Shown here: in pieces, positions 23,401-35,594 of the stretch | How positions within the stretch are numbered: the stretch's first letter is position 1 | How the letters are laid out: each line of letters starts with the position of its first letter | Assembly (NCBI RefSeq): GCF_051401765.1 | Contig: NW_027480423.1 | Coordinates: forward strand, 12,276,001 to 12,340,000 | Length of the DNA stretch: 64,000 nucleotides | Direction of reading: 5' to 3' | Origin: Calliopsis andreniformis | Lineage: Eukaryota; Arthropoda; Insecta; Hymenoptera; Andrenidae | Notes under the pieces: model-generated | Database searches by the model: none | What the model was told of the DNA's origin: nothing | Seen by the model: the letters and a program-made list of their open reading frames with translations, nothing else | Translations under genes and position numbers: made by a program

Positions 23401-26400
23401 AACGCCCTAGGGTGAAGCCTAGGTTGCTCGGAAAGTAGAATGTCCATAAGCTTCATACTGGTTGCAATTATTCGTTTTATACGATGGAAAAACGGTTGTA
23501 TTTATATTGTATTTTATGCTTCTGGCGTTGACTTCTTACGCCGTAACTATTCGGTCTGGTAGAGCAACGCCCTCGAGTGAAACCTAGGTTGCCCGGAACG
23601 TAGAATTGGCCATCACTTTCAAACTGGTTGCAATTATTCCTGTTATATGATGGAAACACTGTTGTATTGTTATTGCATTTTATGCTTCGGGCGTTGACTT
23701 CTGAGGCCCTAACTATTCAATCCGTTGGAGCTACGCCCTAGGGTGAAGCCTAGCTTGCACGGAAAGTAGAAATGACCATAGGTTTCATTCTGGTTGCAGT
23801 TACTCGTTTTATACGATGGAAAAACTGTTGTATCTTTATGGCATTTTATGCTTCTGGCGTTGACTTCTAAGGCACTAACTATTCGATCTGGTGGAGCAAC
23901 GCCCTAGAGTGAAGCCTAGGTTGCCCGGAAGGTAGAATTGGCCATCACTTCCAAACTGGTTGCAATTATTCGTTTTATGCGATGGAAAAACTGTTGTATT
24001 TATATTGTATTTTATGCTTCTGACGTTGACTTCTAAGGCACTAACTATTCGATCTGGTAGAGCGACGCCCTAGAGTGAAGCCTAGGTTGCCCGGAACGTA
24101 GGATTGGCCATCACTTTCAAACTGGTTGCAATTATTCCTGTTATATGATGGAAACACTGTTGTATTTTTATTGCATTCTATGCTTCGGGCGTTGGCTTCT
24201 AAGGCCCTAACTATTCAGTCTGTTGGAGCAACGCCCTAGGGTGATGCCTAGCTTGCTCGGGAAGTAGAAATGTCCATAAGTTTCATACTGGTTGCAATTA
24301 TTCGTTTTATACGATGGAAAAACTGTTGTATTTATATTGTACTTTATGCCTCAGGCGTTGACTTCTAAGGCACTAACTATTCGATCTGGTGGAGCGACGC
24401 AATAGAGTGATGCCTAGGTTGCCCGGGACGTAGAATTGGCCATCAATTTCAAACTGGTTGGAATTATACCTGTTATATGATGGAAACACTGCTGTATTTT
24501 TTTTGCATTTTATGGTTCGGGCGCTGGCTTCTAAGGCCCTAACTATACAATCCGTTGGAGCAACGCCCTAGGGTGAAGCCTAGGTTGCTCGGAAAGTAGT
24601 AATGACCATAGGTTTCATACTGGTTGCAATTATTCGTTTTATACGATGGAAAAACTGTTGTATTTATATTGTATTTTATGCTTCTGGCGTTGACTTCTAA
24701 GGCACTAACTATTCGATCTGGTGGAGCAACGCCCTAGAGTAAAGCCTAGGTTGCCCGGAACGTAGAATTGGCCATCACTTTCAAACTGGTTGCAATTATT
24801 CCTGATACATGATGGAAACACTGTTGTATTTTTTTTGCATTTTATGGTTCGGGCGTTGACTTCTAAGGCCCTAGCCATTCAATCTGTTGGAGCAACGCCC
24901 TAGGGTGAAGCCTAGGTTGCTCGAAAAGTAGAAATGTCCATAAGTTTCATACTGGTTGCAATTATTCGTTTTATACGATGGAAAAACTGTTGTATTTATA
25001 TTGTATTTTATGTTTCTGGCTTTGACTTCTAAGGCACTAACTATTCGATCTGGTGGAACAACGGCCTAGGGTGAAGCCTAGGTTGCCCGGAACGTAGAAA
25101 TAACCATAACTTTTACACTGGTAGCAATTATTCGTTTTATATTATGGAAAAGCTGTTCTATTTATTTTGTATTTAATGCTTCGGGCGTTGGCTTCTAAGG
25201 CCCTAACTGTCTGGTCTGGTGGAGCAACGCCCTAGAGTGAAACCTAGGTTGCCCGAAACGTAGAAATGACCATAACTTTCACACTGGTTGCTATTATTCG
25301 TTTTATACGATGGAAAAACTGTTATATTTGTATTGTATTTTATGCTTCTGGCGTTGACTTCGTAGGCCCTAACTATTCGATCTGGTGGAACAACGCCCTA
25401 GAGTGAAGCCTAGGTTGCCTGGAACGTAGAATTGGCCATCACTTTCAAACTGGTTGCAATTATTCCTGATATATGACGGAAACGATGTTGTATTTTTTTT
25501 GCATTTTATGGTTCGGGCGTTGACTTCTAAGGCGCTAACCATTCAATCTGTTGGAGCAACGACCTAGGGTGAAGCCTAGGTTGCTGGGGAAGTAGAAATG
25601 AGCATAAGTTTCATACTGGTTGCAATTATTCGTTTTATATGATGGAAAATCTGTTGTAATTATATTGTATTTTATGCTTCTGGCGTTCCCTTCTTAGGCC
25701 CTAACTATTCGATTTGGTGGAACAACGGCCTAGGGTGAAGCCTAGGTTGCCCGGAACTTAGAAATAACCATAACTTTTACACTGGTAGCAATTATTCGTT
25801 TTATACGATGGAAAAACTGTTGTATTTATATTGTATTTTATGCTTCTGGCGTTATCTTCTAAGGCTCTAGCTATTCGATCTAGTGGAGCAACGCCCTAGC
25901 GTGAAGCCTATGTTGCCCGGAACGTAGAATTGGCCATCACTTTCAAACTGGTTGCAATTATTCCTGATATATGATGGAAACACTGTTGTATTTTTCTTGC
26001 ATTTTATGGTTTGGACGTTGACTTCTAAGGCCCTAACTATCCAATCTGTTGGAGCAACGCCCTAGGGTGAAGCCTAGGTTGCTCGGAAAGTAGAAATGTC
26101 CATAAGTTTCATACTGGTTGCAATTATTCGTTTTATACGATGGAAAAACTGTTGTATTTATATTGTATTTTATGCTTCTGGCGTTGACTTCTTAGGCACT
26201 AACTATTCGATCTGGTGGAGCAACGCCCTAGAGTGAAGCCTAGGTTGCCCGGAAGGTAGAATTGGCCATCACTTTCAAACTGGTTGCAATTATTCGTTTT
26301 ATACGATGGAAAAACTGTTGTATTTATATTGTATTTTATACTTCTGGCGTTGACTTCTAAGGCACTAACTATTCGATCTGGTGGAGCAACGCAATAGAGT

Positions 26401-27811
26401 GAAGCCTAGGTTGCCCGGAACGTAGAATTGGCCATCACTTTCAAACTGGTTGCAATTATTCCTGTTATATGATGGGAACAATATTGTATTTTTTTTGCAT
26501 TTTATTGTTCGGGCGTTGACTTCTAAGGCCCTAACTATTCAATCTGTTGGAGCAACGCCCTATGGTGAAGCCCAGGTTGCTCGGAAAGTAGAAATGACCA
26601 TAAGTTTCATACTGGTTGCAATTATTCGTTTTATACGATGGAAGAACTGTTGTATTTTTATTGCATTTTATGCTTCGGGCGTTGGCTTCTAAGGCCCTAA
26701 CTATTCAGTCTGTTGGAGCAACGCCCTAGGGTGATGCCTAGCTTGCTCGGAAAGTAGAAATGTCCATAAGTTTCATACTGGTTGCAATTATTCGTTTTAT
26801 ACGATGGAAAAACTGTTGTATTTATATTGTACTTTATGCCTCAGGCGTTGACTTCTAAGGCACTAACTATTCGATCTGGTGGAGCGACGCAATAGAGTGA
26901 TGCCTAGGTTGCCCGGAACGTAGAATTGGCCATCACTTTCAAACTGGTTGCAATTATTCCTGATACATGATGGAAACACTGTTGTATTTTTTTTGCATTT
27001 TATGGTTCGGGCGTTGACTTCTAAGGCCCTAACCATTCAATCTGTTGGAGCAACGCCCTAGGGTGAAGCCTAGGTTGCTCGAAAAGTAGAAATGTCCATA
27101 AGTTTCATACTGGTTGCAATTATTCGTTTTATACGATGGAAAAACTGTTGTATTTGCATTGTATTTTATGCTTCTGGCGTTGACTTCTAAGGCACTAACT
27201 ATTCGATCTGGTGGAGCAACGCAATAGAGCGAAGCCTAGGTTGTCCGGAACGTTGAATTGGCCATCACTTTCAAACTGGTCGCAATTATTCCTGTTATAT
27301 GATGGAAACACTGTTGTATTTTTTTTTGCATTTTATGGTTCGGGCCTTGACTTCTAAGGCCCTAACTATCCAATCTGTTGGAGCAACGCCCTAGGGTGAA
27401 GCCTATGTTGCCCGGAAAGTAGAAATGACGTTAACCTTCATACTGGTTGCAATTATTCGTTTTATACGATGGAAAAACTGTTGTATTTATATTGCATTTT
27501 ATGGTTCTGGCGTTGACTTCGTAGGCGCTAACTATTCGATCTGGTGGAACAACGCCCTAGAGTGAAGCCTAGGTTGCCTGGAACGTAGAATTGGCCATCA
27601 CTTTCAAACTGGTTGCAATTATTCCTGATATATGATGGAAACGCTGTTGTATTTTTTTTGCATTTTATGGTTCGGGCGTTGACTTCTAAGGCCCTAACCA
27701 TTCAATCTGTTGGAGCAACGACCTAGGGTGAAGCCTAGGTTGCTGGGGAAGTAGAAATGAGCATAAGTTTCATACTGGTTGCAATTATTCGTTTATATGA
27801 TGGAAAATCTG
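23401..27811. repeat. Transition segment: AB dimers with the first type C units
   Basis: The pentamer marks disappear here and AB dimers predominate. A lineage with one base deleted (AGAATGTCC for AGAAATGTCC) and a HindIII site (AAGCTT at 23448-23453) begins. The GCGACGCAATAGAGTGATGCC variant and the first two C units (about 25.12 and 25.78 kb) appear. A hybrid monomer near 26.63 kb starts as B (TACGATGGAAGAACTG) and continues as A (TTTTTATTGCATTTTATGC). Part of 26.65-27.49 kb matches 33.12-33.97 kb at an offset of about 6476 bp. Confidence 0.75.
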
Positions 27812-27945
27812 TTGTTTTTATATTGTATTTTATGCTTCTGGCGTTCCCTTCTTAGGCCCTAACTATTCGATTTGGTGGAACAACGGCCTAGGGTGAAGCC
27901 TAGGTTGCCCGGAACGTAGAAATAACCATAACTTTTACACTGGTA

Positions 27946-28112
27946 GCAATTATTCGTTTTATAGTAAGGAAAAACTCTTCTATTTATTTTGTATTTAATG
28001 CTTCGGGCGTTGGCTTCTAAGGCCCTAATTGCTTGATCTGGTGGGAGCAACGCCCTAGAGTGAAACCTAGGTTGCCCGGAACGTAGAAATGACCATAACT
28101 TTCACACTGGTT
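27946..28112. repeat. Representative type C monomer (167 bp)
   Basis: The third monomer type is marked by ATAACCATAACTTTTACACTGG just upstream, AGCAATTATT in place of TGCAATTATT, TTCTATTTATTTTGTATTTAATGC, GTTGGCTTC, CCTAATTGCTTGATC and an extra G in GGTGGGAGCAACG, which makes this unit 167 bp. The GGTAGCAATTATT mark occurs at about 25.12, 25.78, 27.94, 30.27, 51.85, 54.17, 57.49, 60.15 and 62.81 kb, and nowhere left of 25 kb. The first two and the last copy lack the extra G or carry CTGTCTGGTC instead of TTGCTTGATC, so C itself has subtypes. Confidence 0.85.
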
Positions 28113-28212
28113 GCTATTATTCGTTTTATAAGATGGAAAAACTGTTATATTTATATTGTATTTTATGGTTCTGGCGTTGACTTCTAAGGCACTAACTATT
28201 CGATCTGGTGGA

Positions 28213-29872
28213 GCAACGCCATAGAGTGAAGCCTAGGTTGCCCGGAACGTAGAATTGGCCATCGCTTTCAAACTGGTTGCAATTATTCGTTTTATACGAT
28301 GGAAAAACTGTTATATTTGTATTGTATTTTATGCTTCTGGCGTTGACTTCGTAGGCCCTAACCATTCGATCTGGTGGAACAACGCCCTAGAGTGAAGCCT
28401 AGGTTGCCTGGAACGTAGAATTGGCCATCACTTTCAAACTGGATGCAATTATTCCTGATATATGATGGAAACACTGTTGTATTTTTTTTGCATTTTATGG
28501 TTCGGGCGCTGACTACTAAGGTCCTAACTATTCAATCTGTTGGAGCAACGCCCTAGGGTGAAGCCTAGGTTGCTCGGAAAGTAGAAATGTCCTTAAGTTT
28601 CATACTGGTTGCAATTATTCGTTTTATACGATGGAAAAACTGTTGTATTTATATTGTACTTTATGCTTCTGGCGTTGACTTCTAAGGCACTAACTATTCG
28701 ATCTGGTGGAGCGACGCAATAGAGTGATGCCTAGGTTGCCCGGAACGTAGAATTGGCCATCAATTTCAAACTGGTTGCAATTATACCTGTTATATGATGG
28801 AAACACTGCTGTATTTTTTTTGCATTTTATGGTTCGTGCGCTGGCTTCTAAGGCCCTAACTATTCAATCCGTTGGAGCAACGCCCTAGGGTGAAGCCTAG
28901 GTTGCTCGGAAAGTAGAAATGACCATAGGTTTCATACTGGTTGCAATTATTCGTTTTATACGATGGAAAAACTGTTGTATTTATATTGTATTTTATGCTT
29001 CTGGCGTTGACTTCTAAGGCACTAACTATTCGATCTGGTGGAGCAACGCCATAGAGTGAAGCCTAGGTTGCCCGGAACGTAGAATTGGCCATCGCTTTCA
29101 AACTGGTTGCAATTATTCGTTTTATTCGATGGAAAAACTGTTATATTTGTATTGTATTTTATGCTTCTGGCGTTGACTTCGTAGGCCCTGCCTATTCGAT
29201 CTGGTGGAACAACGCCCTAGAGTGAAGCCTAGGTTGCCTGGAACGTAGAATTGGCCATCACTTTCAAACTGGATGCAATTATTCCTGATATATGATGGAA
29301 ACACTGTTGTATTTTTTTTGCATTTTATGGTTCGGGCGCTGACTACTAAGGTCCTAACTATTCAATCTGTTGGAGCAACGCCCTAGGGTGAAGCCTAGGT
29401 TGCTCGGAAAGTAGAAATGTCCTTAAGTTTCATACTGGTTGCAATTATTCGTTTTATACGATGGAAAAACTGTTGTATTTATATTGTACTTTATGCTTCT
29501 GGCGTTGACTTCTAAGGCACTAACTATTCGATCTGGTGGAGCGACGCAATAGAGTGATGCCTAGGTTGCCCGGAACGTAGAATTGACCATCAATTTCAAA
29601 CTGGTTGCAATTATACCTGTTATATGTTGGAAACACTGCTGTATTTTTTTTGCATTTTATGGTTCGTGCGCTGGCTTCTAAGGCCCTAACTATTCAATCT
29701 GTTGGAGCAACGCCCTAGGGTGTAGCCTAGGTTGCTCGGAAAGTAGAAATGACCATAGGTTTCATACTGGTTGCAATTATTCGTTTTATACGATGGAAAA
29801 ACTGTTGTATTTATATTGTATTTTATGCTTCTGGCGTTGACTTCTAAGGCACTAACTATTCGATATGGTGGA
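28213..29872. repeat. 830-bp pentamer higher-order repeat, right-domain type, two copies
   Basis: Copies are at about 28213-29042 and 29043-29872. Unit order is a B with TTATATTTGTATTG and GGAACAACG, an A with CCTGATATATG and GACTACTAAGGTCC, a B with TTGTACTTTATGC and GCGACGCAATAG, an A with CTGCTGTATT and CGTGCGCTGGC, and a B with CATAGGTTTCATACTGG and GCCATAGAG (CGATATGG and CCCTAGAG in the second copy). The two outer B units bring B next to B at each pentamer join. The same pair is seen at about 52118-53777. Confidence 0.82.
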
Positions 29873-30629
29873 GCAACGCCCTAGAGTGAAGCCTAGGTTG
29901 CCCGGAACGTAGAATTGGCCATCACTTTCAAACTGGTTGCAATTATTCCTGATACATGATGGAAACACTGTTGTATTTTTTTTGCATTTTATGGTTCGGG
30001 CGTTGACTTCTAACGCCCTAACTATTCAATCTGTTCGAGCAACGCCCTAGGGTGAAGCCTAGGTTGCCCGGAAAGTAGAAATGACCATAACTTTCATACA
30101 GGTTGCAATTATTCGTTTTATAGGATGGAAAAACTGTTGTATTTATACTGTATTTTATGATTCTGGCGTTCCCTTCTTAGGCCCTAACTATTCGATTTGG
30201 TGGAACAACGGCCTAGGGTGAAGCCTAGGTTGCCCGGAACGTAGAAATAACCATAACTTTTACACTGGTAGCAATTATTCGTTTTATACTATGGAAAAAC
30301 TATTCTATTTATTTTGTATTTAATGCTTCGGGCGTTGGCTTCTAAGGCCCTAATTGCTTGATCTGGTGGGAGCAACGCCCTAGAGTGAAACCTAGGTTGC
30401 CCGGAACGTAGAAATGACCATAACTTTCACACTGGTTGCTATTATTCGTTTTATACGATGGAAAAACTGTTATATTTATATTGTATTTTATGCTTCTGGC
30501 GTTGACTTCTAAGGCACTAACTATTCGATCTGGTGGAGCAACGCCCTAGAGTGAAGTCTAGGTTGCCCGGGACGTAGAATTGGCCATCACTTTCAAACTG
30601 GTTGCAATTATTCCTGTTATACGATGGAA

Positions 30630-32120
30630 ACACAGTTGTATTTTTATTGCATTTTATGCTTCGGGCGTTGACATCTAAGGCCCTAACACCTCAATCTGTT
30701 GGAGCAACGCCCTAGGGTGAAGCCTAGGTTGCTCGGAAAGCAGAAATGACCATAAGTTTCATACTGGTTGCAATTATTCGATTTATACGATGGAAAAACT
30801 GTTGTATTTATATTGTATTTTATGCTTCTGGCGTTGACTTCTAAGGTCCTAGCTGTTCGATCTAGTGGAGCAACGCCGTAGAGTGAAGCCTAGGTTGCCC
30901 GGAAGGTAGAATTGGCCATCACTTTCAAACTGGTTGCAATTACTCGTTTTATACGATGGAAAAGCTGTTGTATTTATATCGTATTTTATGCTTTTGGCGT
31001 TGACTTCTTAGGCCGTAACTATTCGGTCTGGTGCAGCAACGCCCTGGAGTGAAACCTAGGTTGCCCGGAACGTAGAATTGGCCATCACTTTCAAACTGGT
31101 TGCAATTATTCCTGTTATATGATGGAAACACAGTTGTATTTTTTTTGCATTTTATGGTTCGGGCGTTGACTTCTAAGGCCCTAACTATTCAATCTGTTGG
31201 AGCAACGTCCTAGGGTGAGGCCTAGGTTGCTCGGAAAGTAGAAATGACCATAAGTTTCATACTGGTTGCAATTATTCGTTTTATACGATGGAAAAACTAA
31301 TGTATTTATATTGTATTTTATGCTTCTGGCGTTGACTTCTAAGGCACTAACTATTCGATCTGGTGGAGCAACGCCCTAGAGTGAAGCCTAGGTTGCCCGG
31401 AAGGTAGAATTGGCCATCACTTTCAAACTGGTTGCAATTATTCGTTTTATACGATCGAAAAACTGTTGTATTTATATTGTATTTTATACTTCTGGCGTTG
31501 ACTTCTAAGGCACTAACGATTCGATCTGGTGGAGCAACGCCCTAGAGTGAAGCCTAGGTTGCCCGGAACGTAGATTTGGCCATCACTTTCAAACTGGTTG
31601 CAATTATTCCTGTTATATGATGGAAACACTGTTGTATTTTTATTGCATTTTATGCTTCGGGCGTTGACTTCTGAGGCCCTAACTATTCAATCTGTTGGAG
31701 CAACGCCAAAGGGTGAAGCCTAGCTTGCTCGGAAAGTAGAAATGACCATAAGTTTCATTCTTGTTGCAATTATTCGTTTTATACGATGGAAAAGCTGTTG
31801 TATTTATATTGTATTTTATGCTTCTGGCGTTGACTTCTAAGGCACTAACTATTCGATCTGGTGGAGCAACGCCCTAGAGTGAAGGCTAGGTTACCCGGAA
31901 CGTAGAATTGGCCATCACTTTCATACTGGTTGCAATTATTCCTGTTATATGATTGAAACACTATTGTATTTTTTTTTGCATTTTATGGTTCGGGCGCTGA
32001 CTTCTAAGGCCCTAACTATTCAATCTGTTGGAGCAACGCCCTAGGGTGAAGCCTAGGTTGCTCGGAAAGTAGAATGTCCATAAGCTTCATACTGGTTGCA
32101 ATTATTCGTTTTATACGATG
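30630..32120. repeat. 1.5-kb block repeated at 50217-51707 (offset 19587 bp)
   Basis: Shared marks include TTGACATCTAAGG with AACACCTC, AAGGTCCTAGCTG, GCCGTAACTATTCGG, AAAACTAATGTATT, GATTTGGCCATCAC, GCCAAAGGGTG, TTGTTGCAATTATTC and AGAATGTCCATAAGCTTC. The ends meet other segments in the first 30 bp of a monomer. Part of the block (from 31443) also matches other copies described separately. Confidence 0.82.
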
Positions 32121-33270
32121 GAAAAACGGTTGTATTTATATTGTATTTTATGCTTCTGGCGTTGACTTCTTACGCCGTAACTATTCGGTCTGGTAGAGCA
32201 ACGCCCTCGAGTGAAACCTAGGTTGCCCGGAACGTAGAATTGGCCATCACTTTCAAACTGGTTGCAATTATTCCTGATATATGATGGAAACACTGTTGTA
32301 TTTTTTTTGCATTTTATGGTTCGGACGTTGACTTCTAAGGCCCTAACTATTCAATCTGTTGGACCAACGCCCTAGGGTGAAGCCTAGGTTGCTCGGAAAG
32401 TAGAAATGACCATAAGTTTCATACTGGTTGTAATTATTCGTTTTATACGATGGAAAAACTGTTGTATTTATATTGTATTTTATGCTTCTGGCGTTGACTT
32501 CTAAGGCACTAACTATTCGATCTGGTGGAGCAAAGCCCTAGAGTGAAGGCTAGGTTGCCCGGAACGTAGAATTGGCCATCACTTTCAAACTGGTTGCAAT
32601 TATTCCTGTTATATGATGGATACACTGTTGTATTGTTATTGCATTTTATGCTTCGGGCGTTGACTTCTGAGGCCCTAACTATTCAATCCGTTGGAGCAAC
32701 GCCCTAGGGTGAAGCCTACCTTGCACGGAAAGTAGAAATGACCATAAGTTTCATTCTGGTTGCAGTTACTCGTTTTATACGATGGAAAAACTGTTGTATC
32801 TTTATGGCATTTTATGCTTCTGGCGTTGACTTCTAAGGCACTAACTATTCGATCTGGTGGAGCAACGCCCTAGAGTAAAGCCTAGGTTGCCCGGAAGGTA
32901 GAATTGGCCATCACTTCCAAACTGGTTGCAATTATTCGTTTTATGCGATGGAAAAACTGTTGTATTTATATTGTATTTTATGCTTCTGACGTTGACTTCT
33001 AAGGCGCTAACTATTCGATCTGGTGGAGCGACGCCCTAGAGTGAAGCCTAGGTTGCCCGGAACGTAGGATTGGCCATCACTTTCAAACTGGTTGCAATTA
33101 TTCCTGTTATATGATGGAAACACTGTTGTATTTTTATTGCATTTTATGCTTCGGGCGTTGGCTTCTAAGGCCCTAACTATTCAGTCTGTTGGAGCAACGC
33201 CCTAGGGTGATGCCTAGCTTGCTCGGAAAGTAGAAATGTCCATAAGTTTCATACTGGTTGCAATTATTCG
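31443..33270. repeat. 1.8-kb block repeated at 35595-37420 (offset 4151 bp) and again near 40.1-41.9 kb
   Basis: The shared order of rare variants is GATTTGGCCATC, GCCAAAGGGTG, GGTTACCCGG, GATTGAAACACT, AGAATGTCCATAAGCTTC, AACGGTTGTATT with CTTCTTACGCC, GGACCAACG, GGATACACTGTTGTATTGTT, CTTGCACGG, ATCTTTATGGC, TTATGCGATGG and TTCAGTCTG. The second copy starts and ends close to TTATACGATGG (35595 and 37421). The third copy is offset 4481 bp from the second, and a fourth lies a further 7469 bp on, near 47.6-49.4 kb. Confidence 0.85.
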
Positions 33271-33964
33271 TTTTATACGATGGAAAAACTGTTGTATTTA
33301 TATTGTACTTTATGCCTCAGGCGTTGACTTCTAAGGCACTAACTATTCGATCTGGTGGAGCGACGCAATAGAGTGATGCCTAGGTTGCCCGGTACGTAGA
33401 ATTGGCCATCACTTTCAAACTGGTTGCAATTATTCCTGATACATGATGGAAACACTGTTGTATTTTTTTTGCATTTTATGGTTCGGGCGTTGACTTCTAA
33501 GGCCCTAACCATTCAATCTGTTGGAGCAACGCCCTAGGGTGAAGCCTAGGTTGCTCGAAAAGTAGAAATGTCCATAAGTTTCATACTGGTTGCAATTATT
33601 CGTTTTATACGATGGAAAAACTGTTGTATTTATATTGTATTTTATGCTTCTGGCGTTGACTTCTAAGGCACTAACTATTCGATCTGGTGGAGCAACGCAA
33701 TAGAGCGAAGCCTAGGTTGTCCGGAACGTTGAATTGGCCATCACTTTCAAACTGGTCGCAATTATTCCTGCTATATGATGGAAACACTGTTGTATTTTTT
33801 TTTGCATTTTATGGTTCGGGCCTTGACTTCTAAGGCCCTAACTATCCAATCTGTTGGAGCAACGCCCTAGGGTGAAGCCTATGTTGCCCGGAAAGTAGAA
33901 ATGACGTTAACCTTCATACTGGTTGCAATTATTCGTTTTATACGATGGAAAAACTGTTGTATTT

Positions 33965-35594
33965 ATATTGTACTTTATGCTTCTGGCGTTGACTTCTAAG
34001 GCACTAACTATTCGATCTGGTGGAGCGACGCAATAGAGTGATGCCTAGGTTGCCCGGAACGTAGAATTGGCCATCAATTTCAAACTGGTTGCAATTATAC
34101 CTGTTATATGATGGAAACACTGCTGTATTTTTTTTGCATTTTATGGTTCGTGCGCTGGCTTCTAAGGCCCTAACTATTCAATCCGTTGGAGCAACGCCCT
34201 AGGGTGAAGCCTAGGTTGCTCGGAAAGTAGAAATGACCATAACTTTCACACTGGTTGCTATTATTCGTTTTATAAGATGGAAAAGCTGTTATATTTATAT
34301 TGTATTTTATGGTTCTGGCGTTGACTTCTAAGGCACTAACTATTCGATCTGGTGGAGCAACGCCATAGAGTGAAGCCTAGGTTGCCCGGAACGTAGAATT
34401 GGCCATCGCTTTCAAACTGGTTGCAATTATTCGTTTTATACGATGGAAAAACTGTTATATTTGTATTGTATTTTATGCTTCTGGCGTTGACTTCGTAGGC
34501 CCTAACCATTCGATCTGGTGGAACAACGCCCTAGAGTGAAGCCTAGGTTGCCTGGAACGTAGAATTGGCCATCACTTTCAAACTGGATGCAATTATTCCT
34601 GATATATGATGGAAACACTGTTGTATTTTTTTTGCATTTTATGGTTCGGGCGCTGACTACTAAGGTCCTAACTATTCAATCTGTTGGAGCAACGCCCTAG
34701 GGTGAAGCCTAGGTTGCTCGGAAAGTAGAAATGTCCTTAAGTTTCATACTGGTTGCAATTATTCGTTTTATACGATGGAAAAACTGTTGTATTTATATTG
34801 TATTTTATGCTTCTGGCGTTGACTTCTAAGGCACTAACTATTCGATCTGGTGGAGCAACGCCATAGAGTGAAGCCTAGGTTGCCCGGAACGTAGAATTGG
34901 CCATCGCTTTCAAACTGGTTGCAATTATTCGTTTTATTCGATGGAAAAACTGTTATATTTGTATTGTATTTTATGCTTCTGGCGTTGACTTCGTAGGCCC
35001 TGCCTATTCGATCTGGTGGAACAACGCCCTAGAGTGAAGCCTAGGTTGCCTGGAACGTAGAATTGGCCATCACTTTCAAACTGGATGCAATTATTCCTGA
35101 TATATGATGGAAACACTGTTGTATTTTTTTTGCATTTTATGGTTCGGGCGCTGACTACTAAGGTCCTAACTATTCAATCTGTTGGAGCAACGCCCTAGGG
35201 TGAAGCCTAGGTTGCTCGGAAAGTAGAAATGTCCTTAAGTTTCATACTGGTTGCAATTATTCGTTTTATACGATGGAAAAACTGTTGTATTTATATTGTA
35301 CTTTATGCTTCTGGCGTTGACTTCTAAGGCACTAACTATTCGATCTGCTGGAGCGACGCAATAGAGTGATGCCTAGGTTGCCCGGAACGTAGAATTGACC
35401 ATCAATTTCAAACTGGTTGCAATTATACCTGTTATATGTTGGAAACACTGCTGTATTTTTTTTGCATTTTATGGTTCGTGCGCTGGCTTCTAAGGCCCTA
35501 ACTATTCAATCTGTTGGAGCAACGCCCTAGGGTGTAGCCTAGGTTGCTCGGAAAGTAGAAATGACCATAGGTTTCATACTGGTTGCAATTATTC
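33965..35594. repeat. Mosaic copy of 28.1-29.8 kb segments
   Basis: Three successive stretches match 28.65-28.9 kb (offset 5314), 28.09-28.65 kb (offset 6143) and 29.07-29.78 kb (offset 5812). The offsets differ by whole monomers or dimers (plus 1-2 bp). The CCATCGCTTTCAAAC marks are 498 bp apart here, against 830 bp at 28.2-29.1 kb, meaning one 332-bp dimer is missing or gained. Confidence 0.7.

Larger units (their letters stand above)
27812..30540. repeat. 2.7-kb block repeated at 51717-54445 (offset 23905 bp)
   Basis: The offset stays at 23905 bp (144 monomers plus 1 bp) across the block. Shared features are two C units, GTTCCCTTCTTAGGCC, TTATAAGATGG, CCATCGCTTTCAAACTGG, GACTACTAAGGTCC, GTTCGTGCGCTGGC and TTTATAGGATGG. 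The block contains two copies of an 830-bp pentamer different from the left-domain one. The match ends around 30545, where this copy has CTAGAGTGAAGTC and the other has ATATAGTGAAGCC. Confidence 0.85.

Noticed and set aside
26450..26692. Plus-strand open frame of 80 codons, the longest seen
   Set aside because: It lies wholly within two ordinary satellite units. Its length comes from a few private substitutions removing stops. There is no homology to a known family and no separate gene-like composition. The same holds for 54341-54529, 56098-56280, 56430-56612 and 63570-63752.
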